Of a DNA stretch of 64,000 nt, positions 25,140-34,558 are shown piece by piece. Source of the stretch: Rubricoccus sp963708165 (GTDB taxonomy: Bacteria > Bacteroidota > Rhodothermia > Rhodothermales > Rubricoccaceae); assembly GCA_963708165.1 (NCBI GenBank), contig OY970187.1, positions 3,720,001 to 3,784,000 of the forward strand, given 5' to 3'. The notes beneath the pieces are model-generated. The model made no database searches. It was not told the origin of the DNA and was given only the letters and a program-made list of their open reading frames with translations. How positions within the stretch are numbered: the stretch's first letter is position 1; each line of letters starts with the position of its first letter. The translations under genes and the position numbers were made by a program.

Positions 25140-26294
25140 GTGACGCCAGAGGCCCCCGCTCCCCACCTGACGTGGCGCGGCGTCGGCATCGTCGCCGCGG
25201 TGTACGTGGTGTTGGCACTGGTGTACGCCATCGCCATCGCGGGCAGCTACGTGCCCTATGAGGGCTGGGAGCGGGGCTTGAGCGCTCTGGTGCGCGTCGG
25301 GCCGCGCTCGCTGATGGACTACGCGATCAAGGGCGCGCTCACGCTGCCCGTCTGGTGGCTCGTCGTGCGCGGGTTGGACCGCCGCGGGCTGGGCGCTCAA
25401 CTCGCGGCGCACGCCGTGCTCGGGCCGCTCTGGGTAGCGGCGTGGTTCTGGACGTACCGGCCTCTGGCGAAAGCGCTCGACCTGGGTGTGCTCAGCGGCG
25501 GTGGCGCCGTCTGGGACGTGTACATCCCCGCGATCATCTACGGCGGCACATTTGCCGCACTCCATGCCGCGCGCATCGTCGCGACAGAACGCGTCCGCGC
25601 CGACCGCGAGCACATGCTGCGCGAGGCTGCTCAGCAGGCCGAGCTCTCGGCGCTCAAGGCGCAGCTCAACCCCCACTTTCTCTTCAACACGCTCAACTCG
25701 ATCTCGGCGAGCGTCCCGCCAGAGGCCGAGCACACCCGCGCGCTCGTCTCGCGGCTGGCGCACCTCATGCGCTACGCGCTGGACGCCTCCCGCCGCGAAA
25801 CCGTACGCCTCGACGACGAGCTACGGTTTACCCGCGCCTATCTCGATCTGGAGCAGGAGCGCATCGGCGACCGCCTGCGCGTCGAGTGGGACGTGGACGA
25901 CCTCGCCAGAGGCGTCGCCATTCCGCCTATGCTCGTGCAGCCGCTGGTGGAGAACGCCGTTCGCCATGGCATCGCGCCATCTCTGGCGGGCGGAACGGTC
26001 CGCGTCGCCGCGCACCTTTGCGAGAACAGGCTCACGGTCGAAGTCGCGGACACCGGCCGCGGGCTCGCCTCTGGCGAGAGTGTGAGCGCGCTCACCCGGC
26101 ACGACGCGGAGGACGTAGGCGGCGTGGGGCTGGGCAACACGCAGGCGCGGTTGCGGGCCATGGGCGCCTCTGGCGTCGAGATCGACGCGGAAGCAGGAGA
26201 GACGGGCTTCGCTGTGCGCTTCACCCTGCCGGTCGAGCGCGGCGCGCGCGTCTCGCCACGTGCGCCAGAGGCCACTGCTTTCCTCTCTGTCTGA
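25140..26294 (+). CDS. LytS/YpdA-class membrane histidine kinase
   Basis: A 384-residue kinase starting at GTG 25140. Four hydrophobic helices (about 15-150) make an uncharacterised membrane sensor. The His_kinase domain (PF06580 type) carries LNPHFLFNTLNSIS with phospho-His179, and RLDDELRFTRAYLDLEQERI. The ATPase part has PLVENAVRHGI and GVGLGNTQARL. A nine-codon frame (MLITPDTP, 25117-25143) ends in the GTGA that starts this gene, so coupling or a leader is possible. The response-regulator gene starts one base after its stop. A motif pair that could form a hairpin lies upstream at 25066-25095. Confidence 0.9.
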   Translation: MTPEAPAPHLTWRGVGIVAAVYVVLALVYAIAIAGSYVPYEGWERGLSALVRVGPRSLMDYAIKGALTLPVWWLVVRGLDRRGLGAQLAAHAVLGPLWVAAWFWTYRPLAKALDLGVLSGGGAVWDVYIPAIIYGGTFAALHAARIVATERVRADREHMLREAAQQAELSALKAQLNPHFLFNTLNSISASVPPEAEHTRALVSRLAHLMRYALDASRRETVRLDDELRFTRAYLDLEQERIGDRLRVEWDVDDLARGVAIPPMLVQPLVENAVRHGIAPSLAGGTVRVAAHLCENRLTVEVADTGRGLASGESVSALTRHDAEDVGGVGLGNTQARLRAMGASGVEIDAEAGETGFAVRFTLPVERGARVSPRAPEATAFLSV

Positions 26295-26295
26295 T

Positions 26296-27048
26296 ATGCG
26301 CACCGTCATCGCCGACGACGAGGCCCCCGCCCGCCGACTCATCCGGCAGTACCTCGCGGACTTTCCCGAGGTCGAGATCGTCGCGGAAGCTGCCAACGGC
26401 ATCGAGGCCGAGGCGTTGATCCGAGAACACAGGCCGGACCTGCTTTTCCTGGACGTGCAGATGCCGGGCCGTACCGGCTTCGAGGTCATCGACGCGCTCC
26501 ACCTCGCGCCGCCAGAGGCCATGCCACGCATCGTCTTCTCGACAGCCTACGACCAGTACGCCGTCCAAGCCTTCGAGGTCGCCGCCGTCGACTACTTGCT
26601 CAAGCCGTACGACCGCGCGCGCTTCGCAGACGCCATACGCCGCGTGCTGGCCTCTGGCGAGACCACCTCGGCTCTAGGCGAACTGGCGGCACTTCTGGAC
26701 GCACGCCAGAGGCCTACCTACTCCGAGCGCCTCTTGGTGCGCGATGGCGCACGCGTCATCCCGGTCGAGACCGCCGAAATCCTGTGGGCCGAGGCCTCTG
26801 GCGACACGACCACCCTCCATGCCACGGGCGGGCGTGCGCACCTCGTCGGCCAGCGTCTGGGCGCGATGGCCGAGCGCCTCGATCCTCAACGGTTCGTGCG
26901 CGTCCACCGCTCGGCCGTCGTGGCGTTGGCGGCACTGCGCGGGCTGGAGCCCGATGGCTCCGGTGGCTTCCGCGCCACGCTGGTGGACGGCACCGCGCTG
27001 CGCGTGAGCCGCACCTACGCGCCAGCCCTGCGCGACCGGCTGGTGTAG
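26296..27048 (+). CDS. LytTR-family response regulator
   Basis: A 250-residue regulator; ATG 26296 (MRTVIADDEAPARRL). The receiver has ADDEAP acidic pocket, phospho-acceptor Asp53 in LLFLDVQMPGRTG, Thr in VFSTAYDQYA and Lys in YLLKPYDR. The LytTR DNA-binding domain (about 145-250) shows RLLVRDGARVIPVETAEIL, FVRVHRSAVVAL and the closing LRVSRTYAPALRDRL. The linker between domains carries iterated-motif peptides (ASGE, ARQRP). It pairs with the kinase upstream, separated by a single base. Regulated genes are not evident from position. Confidence 0.93.
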   Translation: MRTVIADDEAPARRLIRQYLADFPEVEIVAEAANGIEAEALIREHRPDLLFLDVQMPGRTGFEVIDALHLAPPEAMPRIVFSTAYDQYAVQAFEVAAVDYLLKPYDRARFADAIRRVLASGETTSALGELAALLDARQRPTYSERLLVRDGARVIPVETAEILWAEASGDTTTLHATGGRAHLVGQRLGAMAERLDPQRFVRVHRSAVVALAALRGLEPDGSGGFRATLVDGTALRVSRTYAPALRDRLV

Positions 27049-27061
27049 CGCCCCGGGTTCT

Positions 27062-27079
27062 CGCCAGAGGCCTCTGGCG
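27062..27079. repeat. 18-bp palindrome after the LytTR gene
   Basis: CGCCAGAGGCCTCTGGCG, 13 bp past the stop codon. Confidence 0.9.
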
Positions 27080-27175
27080 GCACCGCCATGCCTGCACCCG
27101 CGTGCGAGCCGCGCCGGACTCGAAAGGAAGCCTGAGGCACAGGCCGTTTGCACCGAAACGAGTACCTTCCGGGAT

Positions 27176-28078
27176 ATGGGTACTACATCGCACATGACAC
27201 GTTTTTTGCGTCAAACCGGCAAGGGCCTTTTGAAGCGGGCCGGGGTCTACGAATCGACGCGTGTTTTCCTTCAGACGCTGGACCCGAGACGAAATCAGTA
27301 TCGCCGCATGAAGCAGCACACCTGCACCGTGAACGGCCACGCGGTCACGTACAGCACTGCGGACGAGTTCTCAAACCGGGTGTTCTTTCCCAAGCTCCTG
27401 GGCGGTGGGCTGATCGAGACGCGCGTCACACGTCTCATGATGGACGCGCTTGCAAACGCGCGGGTTTTTGCCGATGTGGGCGCCAACCTCGGGTGGTACA
27501 CGTGCCTGGCCTCGGCGCATATGCCCGAGGGCACTGTCCACGCGTTCGAGATGGACCGGGTCAACTACGGCTTGTTGCAGCGCAACGTGGAGCTCAACGG
27601 ACGCACGAACGTGCAGATGCACAACATGGCCATCGCCTCCACCTCTGGCGTCGCGAGCTACGCGCGGGACTCGTCGCTCCCCCGGTCGACGCTGCGGCTT
27701 GACCTCACTGGCAGCGAACGCCCGCCAGAGACCACCGCGACCGTGCGTTCGGTCTCGCTCGACGACTTCTTCGCGGACCGCGAGCCTCCGGACGTGCTCA
27801 AGATCGACGTGGAGGGTGCGGAGCGAGAGGTGTTGCGTGGCATGACAGGTCTGTTATCTGAGGCTCGCCCGCTGCTGTTTCTGGAGATTCACCCCCACCG
27901 CCTGGGCGCCTTCAAAACAAGCACCGCCGACATCCTAAGCGTCTTGCGCGAGGCCAGGTACGACCTCGCAGCCATTCAGGACATGCGCAACCAGAGCACC
28001 ACCGAGCACCCGCTCGTACCCATCACACGCGCCGACCAGATCAACGCCACGACGATGGTGATCGCCACGCCCGCGTGA
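27176..28078 (+). CDS. FkbM-family SAM-dependent methyltransferase
   Basis: A 300-residue methyltransferase. ATG 27176 gives MGTTSHMTRFLRQTG; a later in-frame ATG (MTRFLRQ) is possible. The SAM-binding core is VFADVGANLGWYTCLASAHM then VHAFEMDRVNYGLLQRNVELNG. The FkbM hallmark VLKIDVEGAEREVLRG follows, with LLFLEIHPHRLG. FkbM proteins O-methylate sugars or small metabolites, often in polysaccharide or natural-product loci. No such locus flanks it here. Between 27080 and 28084 there is no exact copy of the iterated 10-mer (two degenerate copies only), and the bases are more varied than in the neighbours, which suggests recent acquisition. Confidence 0.9.
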   Translation: MGTTSHMTRFLRQTGKGLLKRAGVYESTRVFLQTLDPRRNQYRRMKQHTCTVNGHAVTYSTADEFSNRVFFPKLLGGGLIETRVTRLMMDALANARVFADVGANLGWYTCLASAHMPEGTVHAFEMDRVNYGLLQRNVELNGRTNVQMHNMAIASTSGVASYARDSSLPRSTLRLDLTGSERPPETTATVRSVSLDDFFADREPPDVLKIDVEGAEREVLRGMTGLLSEARPLLFLEIHPHRLGAFKTSTADILSVLREARYDLAAIQDMRNQSTTEHPLVPITRADQINATTMVIATPA

Positions 28079-28084
28079 CCGCCG

Positions 28085-28102
28085 CGCCAGAGGCCTCTGG
28101 CG
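28085..28102. repeat. 18-bp palindrome after the FkbM gene
   Basis: CGCCAGAGGCCTCTGGCG, 6 bp after the stop codon and 15 bp before the broken gene below. Confidence 0.9.
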
Positions 28103-28116
28103 AGTAGACTCCGCGC

Positions 28117-28379
28117 ATGGATTGGCGCCGCAACCTGCTCAGGATTGACTGCACCGCTGGCGCAGTTGTCGGCGTGCTCGTATTGAGCCTGCATGGATGG
28201 CTACGCGATATGTATGGCTGCCCGAATGGTTTGTCCTGGCGATGAGGCGTCGCCAACCTCGCCTACGCAAGCTTCTCGTTTTCCCTCGCGCGGTGGCGGC
28301 GCCAGAGGCCTCTGGCGGGGATTCAGGCGCGCTCGGCATCGCAGAGTGGCGCCACCGGTACGCGCTGCTCGCCGCCTGA
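28117..28379 (+). pseudogene. Remnant of a small four-helix membrane protein gene, internally deleted
   Basis: ATG 28117 opens MDWRRNLLRIDCTAGAVVG, VLVLSLHGWLRDMYGCP, which looks like the N-terminus of a family of about 130-150-residue integral membrane proteins. The frame then needs a lost base near 28218 (LPEWFVLAM) and an extra base near 28245 to continue GVANLAYASFSFSLARWRR in the original frame. Immediately after this the sequence is the 18-bp palindrome CGCCAGAGGCCTCTGGCG (28300-28317). Beyond it, in another frame, comes GALGIAEWRHRYALLAA and a TGA at 28379, resembling the family's C-terminus. The middle 50-60 residues are missing, so the palindrome sits at the deletion join. Family assignment is from memory of homologues. 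Confidence 0.55.
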
Positions 28380-28475
28380 GCCTCTGGCGGGAGCCGCATC
28401 GCCAGAGGCGGGCCGGTGCGGCTATACTCGCGCGGTCACCTCTCGCCGTCTCCCAGGACAGCCTCTGGCGCCCCG

Positions 28476-30983
28476 ATGGACACGTTCGCCCTGACCGCCT
28501 CCGCGCTGCCACGCTTCTCGCTCGTTGTGCTGACGAGCGTGCTGTTTCTCGCCTTTGCGCTGCGGCCGAACAAGTCTCAAGGGTCGTGGTGGTTCGTCGG
28601 CGTGATTGCGGGGTTCGTGCTGCACCATCTGGCGCAGATGGGCCTGCGCACCATCTACGCCGATTGGAATGGCGACGTACTCATCCCGCTGACGTGGAGC
28701 AGTGTGCTCGTCGGGACGTGGGCGGCGCTGGGATTTGCCTACCGGCTGATGGGCAACCCGTATCCGCGCGAATCGCGCGCAGTGCTGTTTGCCAGCGGCA
28801 TCCTGCTGTTCAGCGCCGCCGCGTACATCCATGCGACCTCGGGCGTGGGCATCGGCTACGATCCCGATACGGGCGTCGACCGGCTAGCCTCGGCGCTACT
28901 GCTGCTCCACATCTCGGCCGCAGTTTTCGTTCTCGTGCGGCGCTCGCGCAATCCCGAGACACCAGAGGCCACGCGGCGGGCACTCAGGGCGTTCGGCAGC
29001 GCGTTGTCGGTTGGGCTTGTGTTTCCGGTGTTCATCTTTCTGCAGGAGTCGGGCGCGATCTCGGGGTGGCTGTTCGAGCAACTGTCGCTCGTGGCATGGG
29101 CGGCTGTCATCATGGCGATCGTCACGGCGCACGTCAGCTACACGCCCGAGCCGACGAGCGTACTCGTCAAGGTGGTGAGCTTCGCCTTCGTCGCCGTCGT
29201 GACCGCGCTCGGCGTGGCCTCGGCGATCGCCTTTCGCGAGCCTCTGGCGGCGTACGGACCGCTCCCCACGGGCCTCGCCTTCACGCCAGAGGACAGCGGC
29301 GGCTACATCGTCTCCGACGCCGACGGCGCGATAGATGACGCCCCGGGCGAACCACTCGCCATCGCAGACCGCACGCCGCTGCGCGTGCCGCTGGGCTTCG
29401 CGTTCCCCTTTGCCGACAGCCTCTGGCGCGAGGTGTTGATCGACGACGACGGCTACGTCTCCTTCGGCGCCGACAGCGTTCAGAATCTGGCCGAGGTCAA
29501 CCGCGGCTCACCGATCCCCTGGATCGCGCCTCTGCTCCTCGGGCTCTCGCCGACCGGCGAAGGCGTCAGCATCGCGCGAGACAGTGCGAGCGCGACGGTG
29601 ACGTGGCGGGACATCCCGCTGACCCAGAGCGGCACCGACACGGCGACCGCGCAACTCGTGCTCCGTGGCTCTGGCGCGGTCGAGTTTCGCTACGGCCCCG
29701 TGCCGCCTGGCGAGCCGTGGGTGCGCGGCCTCTCGCCCGGCACGCCGACCGCGTCAGAGCCTCTGGCGCTGGGCGCGGTCGCCAGAGGCAGGGCGGCGGT
29801 CGAGAACCGCTGGACCGCGCGGATCGAGGCCGAGAGCCGCCGCGCAACTCCGTTTGCCTGGCTCATTCTGGGCGCGGGCGCCTTCGTGCTGCTCGCCTTT
29901 CCGTTGTACCTCCGCGAGGGCCTCACGCGCCCGCTGCGGCGGCTGCTCGGTGGCGTGCGGCTCGCCGCCAGAGGCCACCTGGAAACCGAGGTGCCGGTCG
30001 GCGCGCGCGACGAGATTGGCGTGCTGGCCGAGGATTTCAACCGCATGACCGGCTCGCTGCGCACCGCCGAGGCGTCGCTGCGCGCCTACGCGGACGAACT
30101 GGAATCGCGCGTGGAGGAGCGCACCGCCGAACTCGCGACCTCGCTGGACGAGCTGAAATCCGCCCAGGCGCGGCTGGTGCAGCAGGAGAAGATGGCCAGC
30201 CTGGGCGCGCTCACGGCGGGCATCGCGCACGAGATCAAGAACCCGCTCAACTTCGTCAACAACTTCGCCAGCCTCTCGCGCGAACTCGTGGACGAACTCG
30301 ACGACGAGGAAGACCCCGAAGAACGCGAGGCCATCCTGGCCGACCTCAAGGCCAACGCGGAGAAAATCGAGGAGCACGGCCGCCGCGCCGACCGCATCGT
30401 GCGCGACATGATGGATCACGCACGGACGGGCGGCGGCGAGCGCCAGAGGCTAGAGGTCAACGCGCTGGTCACGGAGTACGCGAACCTGGCCTACCACGGC
30501 ATGCGCGCGCGGCACCCCGAGACGAGCGTCTCGCTCCTGTTCGACCTCGCAGGCGACGCGGGCACCGCCCCTGTCGTCTCGCAGGAGATCGGCCGCGTGC
30601 TCATCAACCTCGTCGACAACGCCTTCGACGCCGTGCGCCTCACGCCAGAGGCGCAACCCGCCCGGGCCTCTGGCGCGGGGACGCAAACTGCTGGGGCCTC
30701 TGGCGAAGGCCCTCTCGCGAGCGCACCGACCGTAACCGTGAGCACCCGACGCGACGCCGACGCCGTCGAGATCCGAGTCGCGGACAGCGGACCGGGCATC
30801 GCGCCCGAGATCGCGGCCAGGGTCTTCGAACCGTTCTTCACCACCAAACCGACCGGCTCCGGCACCGGTCTGGGCCTGAGCATGAGCTACGACATCGTCA
30901 CCAACGGCCACGGCGGCACGCTGACGGTGGAGAGCATGCCCGGCGAGGGCGCGGTCTTCGCTGTGCGCCTGCCTCTGGCGTAG
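28476..30983 (+). CDS. Membrane sensor histidine kinase with HAMP domain
   Basis: An 835-residue kinase from ATG 28476. Residues 1-220 are about seven hydrophobic helices (a 7TM-type sensor). A further helix at about 225 is followed by an extracytoplasmic beta-rich domain (about 250-460) resembling nidogen-like folds (LPLGFAFPFADSLWREVLIDDDGYVSFG). Another helix (about 465-485) leads to HAMP (LTRPLRRLLGGVRLAARGHL...ARDEIGVLAEDFNRM), a coiled coil and HisKA with phospho-His585 in LTAGIAHEIKNPLNF. The ATPase has LINLVDNAFDAV, ADSGPGIAPEI and GTGLGLSMSYDIV. No response regulator is adjacent. Between the N and G boxes, about 25 residues are motif-derived (PEAQPARASGAGTQTAGASG). Confidence 0.9.
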   Translation: MDTFALTASALPRFSLVVLTSVLFLAFALRPNKSQGSWWFVGVIAGFVLHHLAQMGLRTIYADWNGDVLIPLTWSSVLVGTWAALGFAYRLMGNPYPRESRAVLFASGILLFSAAAYIHATSGVGIGYDPDTGVDRLASALLLLHISAAVFVLVRRSRNPETPEATRRALRAFGSALSVGLVFPVFIFLQESGAISGWLFEQLSLVAWAAVIMAIVTAHVSYTPEPTSVLVKVVSFAFVAVVTALGVASAIAFREPLAAYGPLPTGLAFTPEDSGGYIVSDADGAIDDAPGEPLAIADRTPLRVPLGFAFPFADSLWREVLIDDDGYVSFGADSVQNLAEVNRGSPIPWIAPLLLGLSPTGEGVSIARDSASATVTWRDIPLTQSGTDTATAQLVLRGSGAVEFRYGPVPPGEPWVRGLSPGTPTASEPLALGAVARGRAAVENRWTARIEAESRRATPFAWLILGAGAFVLLAFPLYLREGLTRPLRRLLGGVRLAARGHLETEVPVGARDEIGVLAEDFNRMTGSLRTAEASLRAYADELESRVEERTAELATSLDELKSAQARLVQQEKMASLGALTAGIAHEIKNPLNFVNNFASLSRELVDELDDEEDPEEREAILADLKANAEKIEEHGRRADRIVRDMMDHARTGGGERQRLEVNALVTEYANLAYHGMRARHPETSVSLLFDLAGDAGTAPVVSQEIGRVLINLVDNAFDAVRLTPEAQPARASGAGTQTAGASGEGPLASAPTVTVSTRRDADAVEIRVADSGPGIAPEIAARVFEPFFTTKPTGSGTGLGLSMSYDIVTNGHGGTLTVESMPGEGAVFAVRLPLA

Positions 30984-31103
30984 CTCGCCCGCACCCGGCT
31001 GCGCAGCGCGTTTACCTGTGGCAGACCTTGGATGGTCACCGCCTCTCGCCAGAGGCGAACCCGCAGGCGGCCTCTGGCGTCTTGCAGGACCCCTTCCGCG
31101 CCC

Positions 31104-32783
31104 ATGCCCGATCTGCCCGCTCCGTCCTCGCAAGAGGCGCCCGACCTTCGCGCCACCTCAGACGTACGCGAAGACGAAACGGCGCTGGAGGAGGCGGCAC
31201 GGAAGAAGCTGGGGCTGAGGCGCTTTGACTGCCCGGCCTTGTTTCGCGAGACCGCCGAGGCGGCCGTCGACACGGACCTTCCGTTCTGGCTCGTGCTCAT
31301 GCTTTCGGGCGCCATCGCGACGCTGGGATTGCTGCTCAACCAGACGGCCGTCGTCATCGGCGCGATGCTCGTGGCGCCGCTGCTGGGGCCGCTGCTGGGC
31401 CTCTCGCTCGCACTCGCCATCGGCGACGGGCGGCTCGCCGTCCATACGTTTGCGACGATCCTCGTCGGGATGATCGGCGTGATCGCGGTCGCGGCGGTGC
31501 TCACGCTCATTCTGCCGTTCAACGAGGTCACGTCCGAGATCGCGGCCCGCACGCGGCCGACGACACTCGACCTGGCGATCGCCATTTTCTCCGGTCTCGC
31601 AGGCGCCGTCGTCACGGTTTCGCGCGAGAGGCGGCTCTCGGCGAGCATCCCAGGCGTAGCGATTGCCGTGGCGCTGATCCCGCCGCTGGGCGTGTCGGGC
31701 TTCGGCATCGCGACGGGCCAGTGGGCGCTCGTCAAGGGCAGCCTGCTCTTGTTCGGCGCCAACCTGGGCGGCATCGTCATCATGGGCATGCTGGCGTTCT
31801 TGGCCGTGGGCATGCACCGGCAAGACGTGCGCGATGCCGCGCGCAAATGGCACGAGCAGGAAACCGAGGGCACGTTTGGCGCGCGCGTCGCCGCGCTTCC
31901 CGGCGTGGGCCGGCTGGGCGTGATGCGCTCGCCTCTGGCGAGGCTGACGCTCGTGGCCACGTTTGTGGGCGCGGTGGCCGTTCCGCTGTCGAACTCGCTG
32001 GGGCAGGTGATCCGCGAAGGTCGGGTCGCCCGAGCCGTCTCCGCAGCTGTCTCCGCTCTTGAAGCCGACGACGAGGCCTCGGTTCTCTCTCGCGAGTGGG
32101 AAATGGGCGAGCGGAGTTCGCGCGCCGAGCTTCGCGTCGCGACAACGGCATGGATCGGTGACGAGACGCGGCGGCGCGTCCAGGAGCAGGTCAGCGCCAT
32201 CGCCGGGGAGCCCATCGACCTGCGCCTGGAGCAGGTTCTGGCCTCCCGCGGCGACCTCAACGAAATCGCAGACCGCCTCACGACCGACCCGGACCCGGTG
32301 CCTCTGGCGCCAGAGGCTCCGCCCTCGGTCGACGCCGTCCGCGCTCGCGTGGCGGATGTGCTCGCGAGCCTGGCAGTGCCGGATAGCGTCGTGCTGCTGG
32401 GCGGCGAGATCGCGGTCGATGACGGCCCGCCCGCGCTCACGGTCGTCTACGCCGCGCCGCGACGCTTGGGACGGGATGCGGAGCAGCTTATCGCGAGACA
32501 GGCGGCGCGCGAGCTCGACCTCCCGTCCGCGTCGGCGCGCACGCGGCCGGTGCGGCTGGGCGCGCGCGCCGTGCCCACAGATACCGCCGGTGCTGTGCAA
32601 CAGGCCTCTGGCGTGGCCGCCCTGCTCGCTCGCCACGCCCGGCTGGGCGTGACCGTCCGGGCCGACTCGGCCTCTGGCGTGCGCCTCCGCCAGAGGCTCG
32701 TCCGTGCCGGAGCGCCGCGGGATCGCGTCAGCGTGCAGCGAGATTCCACCGCGGCACGGCTCATTCTCCGGCTCACCGACTGA
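31104..32783 (+). CDS. DUF389 family membrane protein
   Basis: A 559-residue protein from ATG 31104. A charged N-terminus precedes a core of about eight helices with family landmarks: LSGAIATLGLLLNQTAVVIGAMLVAPLLGPLLGL-type repeat of small residues, SIPGVAIAVALIPPLGVSGFGIA and LLLFGANLGGIVIMGMLAFLAVG. DUF389 (TIGR00341-like) proteins are uncharacterised; relatives include the ones annotated as hydrophobic-domain proteins. The C-terminal 230 residues are a soluble periplasmic or cytosolic tail with two similar halves resembling BON or OmpA-linker-like alpha/beta units. Its stop overlaps the start of cardiolipin synthase by one base (TGATG), so the two are coupled. Confidence 0.85.
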   Translation: MPDLPAPSSQEAPDLRATSDVREDETALEEAARKKLGLRRFDCPALFRETAEAAVDTDLPFWLVLMLSGAIATLGLLLNQTAVVIGAMLVAPLLGPLLGLSLALAIGDGRLAVHTFATILVGMIGVIAVAAVLTLILPFNEVTSEIAARTRPTTLDLAIAIFSGLAGAVVTVSRERRLSASIPGVAIAVALIPPLGVSGFGIATGQWALVKGSLLLFGANLGGIVIMGMLAFLAVGMHRQDVRDAARKWHEQETEGTFGARVAALPGVGRLGVMRSPLARLTLVATFVGAVAVPLSNSLGQVIREGRVARAVSAAVSALEADDEASVLSREWEMGERSSRAELRVATTAWIGDETRRRVQEQVSAIAGEPIDLRLEQVLASRGDLNEIADRLTTDPDPVPLAPEAPPSVDAVRARVADVLASLAVPDSVVLLGGEIAVDDGPPALTVVYAAPRRLGRDAEQLIARQAARELDLPSASARTRPVRLGARAVPTDTAGAVQQASGVAALLARHARLGVTVRADSASGVRLRQRLVRAGAPRDRVSVQRDSTAARLILRLTD

Positions 32784-34261
32784 TGCCCGACATTTCATCG
32801 ATCGTCGACGCGCTCGGCTGGACGCCGTGGGCCGTCATTCCGCTCTATCTGCTCGGCTTCGCGACGGCCGTCGACGCGGTCATGAAGTCACGCACGCCGC
32901 AGGGCTCCATCGCGTGGGTGTTCGCGCTCGCCACGCTGCCCCTCATCGCGCTGCCGATCTACTGGATCCTGGGCCGCTTCAAGTACGATGATTACTTGGA
33001 GGCCCTGCGCGAGTTCGACGCCCGGATCGCCTCTGGCGTGAACGAGTCGCTGGACAGTGGGCTGACTCGGTTTTGGGTGAAACCCGACGACGTGGAGGGC
33101 GAGCGCGGACTTCGCGAGCAGGGCGAGATGCGCGCGTTCAGCGCGATGGCGACGCTGCCGTTTACGCGAGGCAACGACGTGCGCCTGCTCGTCGATGGCG
33201 CCGCCACGTTCGACGCCATCGTGCCGTGCATCGACGCCGCCGAGACGTACGTGCTGCTCCAGTTTTATATCGTCCACGACGACGAGATCGGCGCCCGCGT
33301 GCAGCGCGCTCTCATCAACGCTGCCGCCAGAGGCGTCGAGGTGCGATTTCTCTACGACGCTATTGGGAGCTGGAAGCTGCCCCGGCGTTACCTCCGCGAG
33401 ATGCGCGACGCGGGCGTCCACGTCGCGCGGTTCGCCGGGCCGCGCTCGTGGCTCAAAAAGCTGCGCCTCAACTTCCGCAACCACCGCAAGATCGTCGTCT
33501 GCGACGGGCGCACGGCGTTCGTCGGCGGCCTCAACATCGGCGACGAGTACCTGGGACGCGACGAGAAAATCGGCCCCTGGCGAGACACGCACCTGCAGAC
33601 CGAGGGGCCCACGGTGCAGGGTTTGCAACTGTCGTTCGCGCGCGACTGGTTCTACGCCACGCGCGAGGGTCTGGGCCACCTGGTGTGGTCGCCAGAGGCG
33701 GCCTCTGGCGCAGACCAGACGGCGCTCGTGCTCGCCAGCGGCCCGGCCGACGCGTTGGAGACATGCGGCCTGCTGTACACGCACGTGATCGAGAGCGCGG
33801 AAAGACGCGTCTGGATCGCCACGCCGTACTTCGTGCCCGATGGCCGCGTCCTCGGCGCGCTCCAACTCGCCGCCCTGCGGGGCGTGGACGTGCGCGTGCT
33901 GATGCCGCGCACCTCCGACAGCCTGTGGTTCAAGTGGGTACCCTACGCGTACCTGCCCGAGGTGGAGCGGGCGGGCGTCAAGGTGTTTCTCCACGAGCCC
34001 GGCTTTATGCACCAGAAAGTGGCGCTCGTGGACGACGACTTTGCGGCCATCGGCACGGCCAACTTCGACAACCGCTCGTTCCGCCTCAACTTCGAGGCGA
34101 CGATGGTCATCCATGACAAGACCTTCTGTGGCGAGACGGCCCGGATGCTGGAGCACGACTTCTCGAACGCGACGCGCATCTCGCAGGAGGACCTGGAGGA
34201 CACGTCGTTCCTGTTCCGTTTCGCTGCGAGCGCGACGCGTCTGTTCGCGCCGGTGCTGTAG
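32783..34261 (+). CDS. cls: Cardiolipin synthase (PLD superfamily)
   Basis: A 492-residue membrane enzyme that joins two phosphatidylglycerols to cardiolipin. Two N-terminal helices (about 15-35 and 47-65, ending YWILGRFKYDD) match the PLDc_N region. Two HKD motifs are intact: NHRKIVVCDGRTAFVGGLNI (His234) and MHQKVALVDDDFAAIGTANF (His410). GDEYLGRDEKIGPWRDTH and DNRSFRLNFEA are also typical. It is coupled to the DUF389 gene upstream. The TAG stop shares its G with a copy of the iterated motif (34261-34270), and an inverted partner at 34287-34296 could make a 3' hairpin. Confidence 0.93.
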   Translation: MPDISSIVDALGWTPWAVIPLYLLGFATAVDAVMKSRTPQGSIAWVFALATLPLIALPIYWILGRFKYDDYLEALREFDARIASGVNESLDSGLTRFWVKPDDVEGERGLREQGEMRAFSAMATLPFTRGNDVRLLVDGAATFDAIVPCIDAAETYVLLQFYIVHDDEIGARVQRALINAAARGVEVRFLYDAIGSWKLPRRYLREMRDAGVHVARFAGPRSWLKKLRLNFRNHRKIVVCDGRTAFVGGLNIGDEYLGRDEKIGPWRDTHLQTEGPTVQGLQLSFARDWFYATREGLGHLVWSPEAASGADQTALVLASGPADALETCGLLYTHVIESAERRVWIATPYFVPDGRVLGALQLAALRGVDVRVLMPRTSDSLWFKWVPYAYLPEVERAGVKVFLHEPGFMHQKVALVDDDFAAIGTANFDNRSFRLNFEATMVIHDKTFCGETARMLEHDFSNATRISQEDLEDTSFLFRFAASATRLFAPVL

Positions 34262-34558
34262 CCTCTGGCGGGGCGCTGTGCTCTGGCGCCAGAGGCTCGG
34301 GTGTATCCGGCGCGGTGCAGCATAAACCCCTCAAAGAAGCTGAATAGCTCCAGCGTGGCGTCCGAGCACAACGAATCAGGGGCTCCGGGCTGAAGCCCTG
34401 CCCCTCGCACCAGCTCTCGCCGGGCAGCGTCCTACGTCCCCGAATTGTGGCGGCCGACTCGTATCGGTGGGTGCCGTCCGCGCGTTGGCCATCAAGGCCC
34501 CGGCGGCGGCCAGACCCCTCAAGGAGTTCGCGGTGGCCGGATTTCTCCGGGCCATCCG

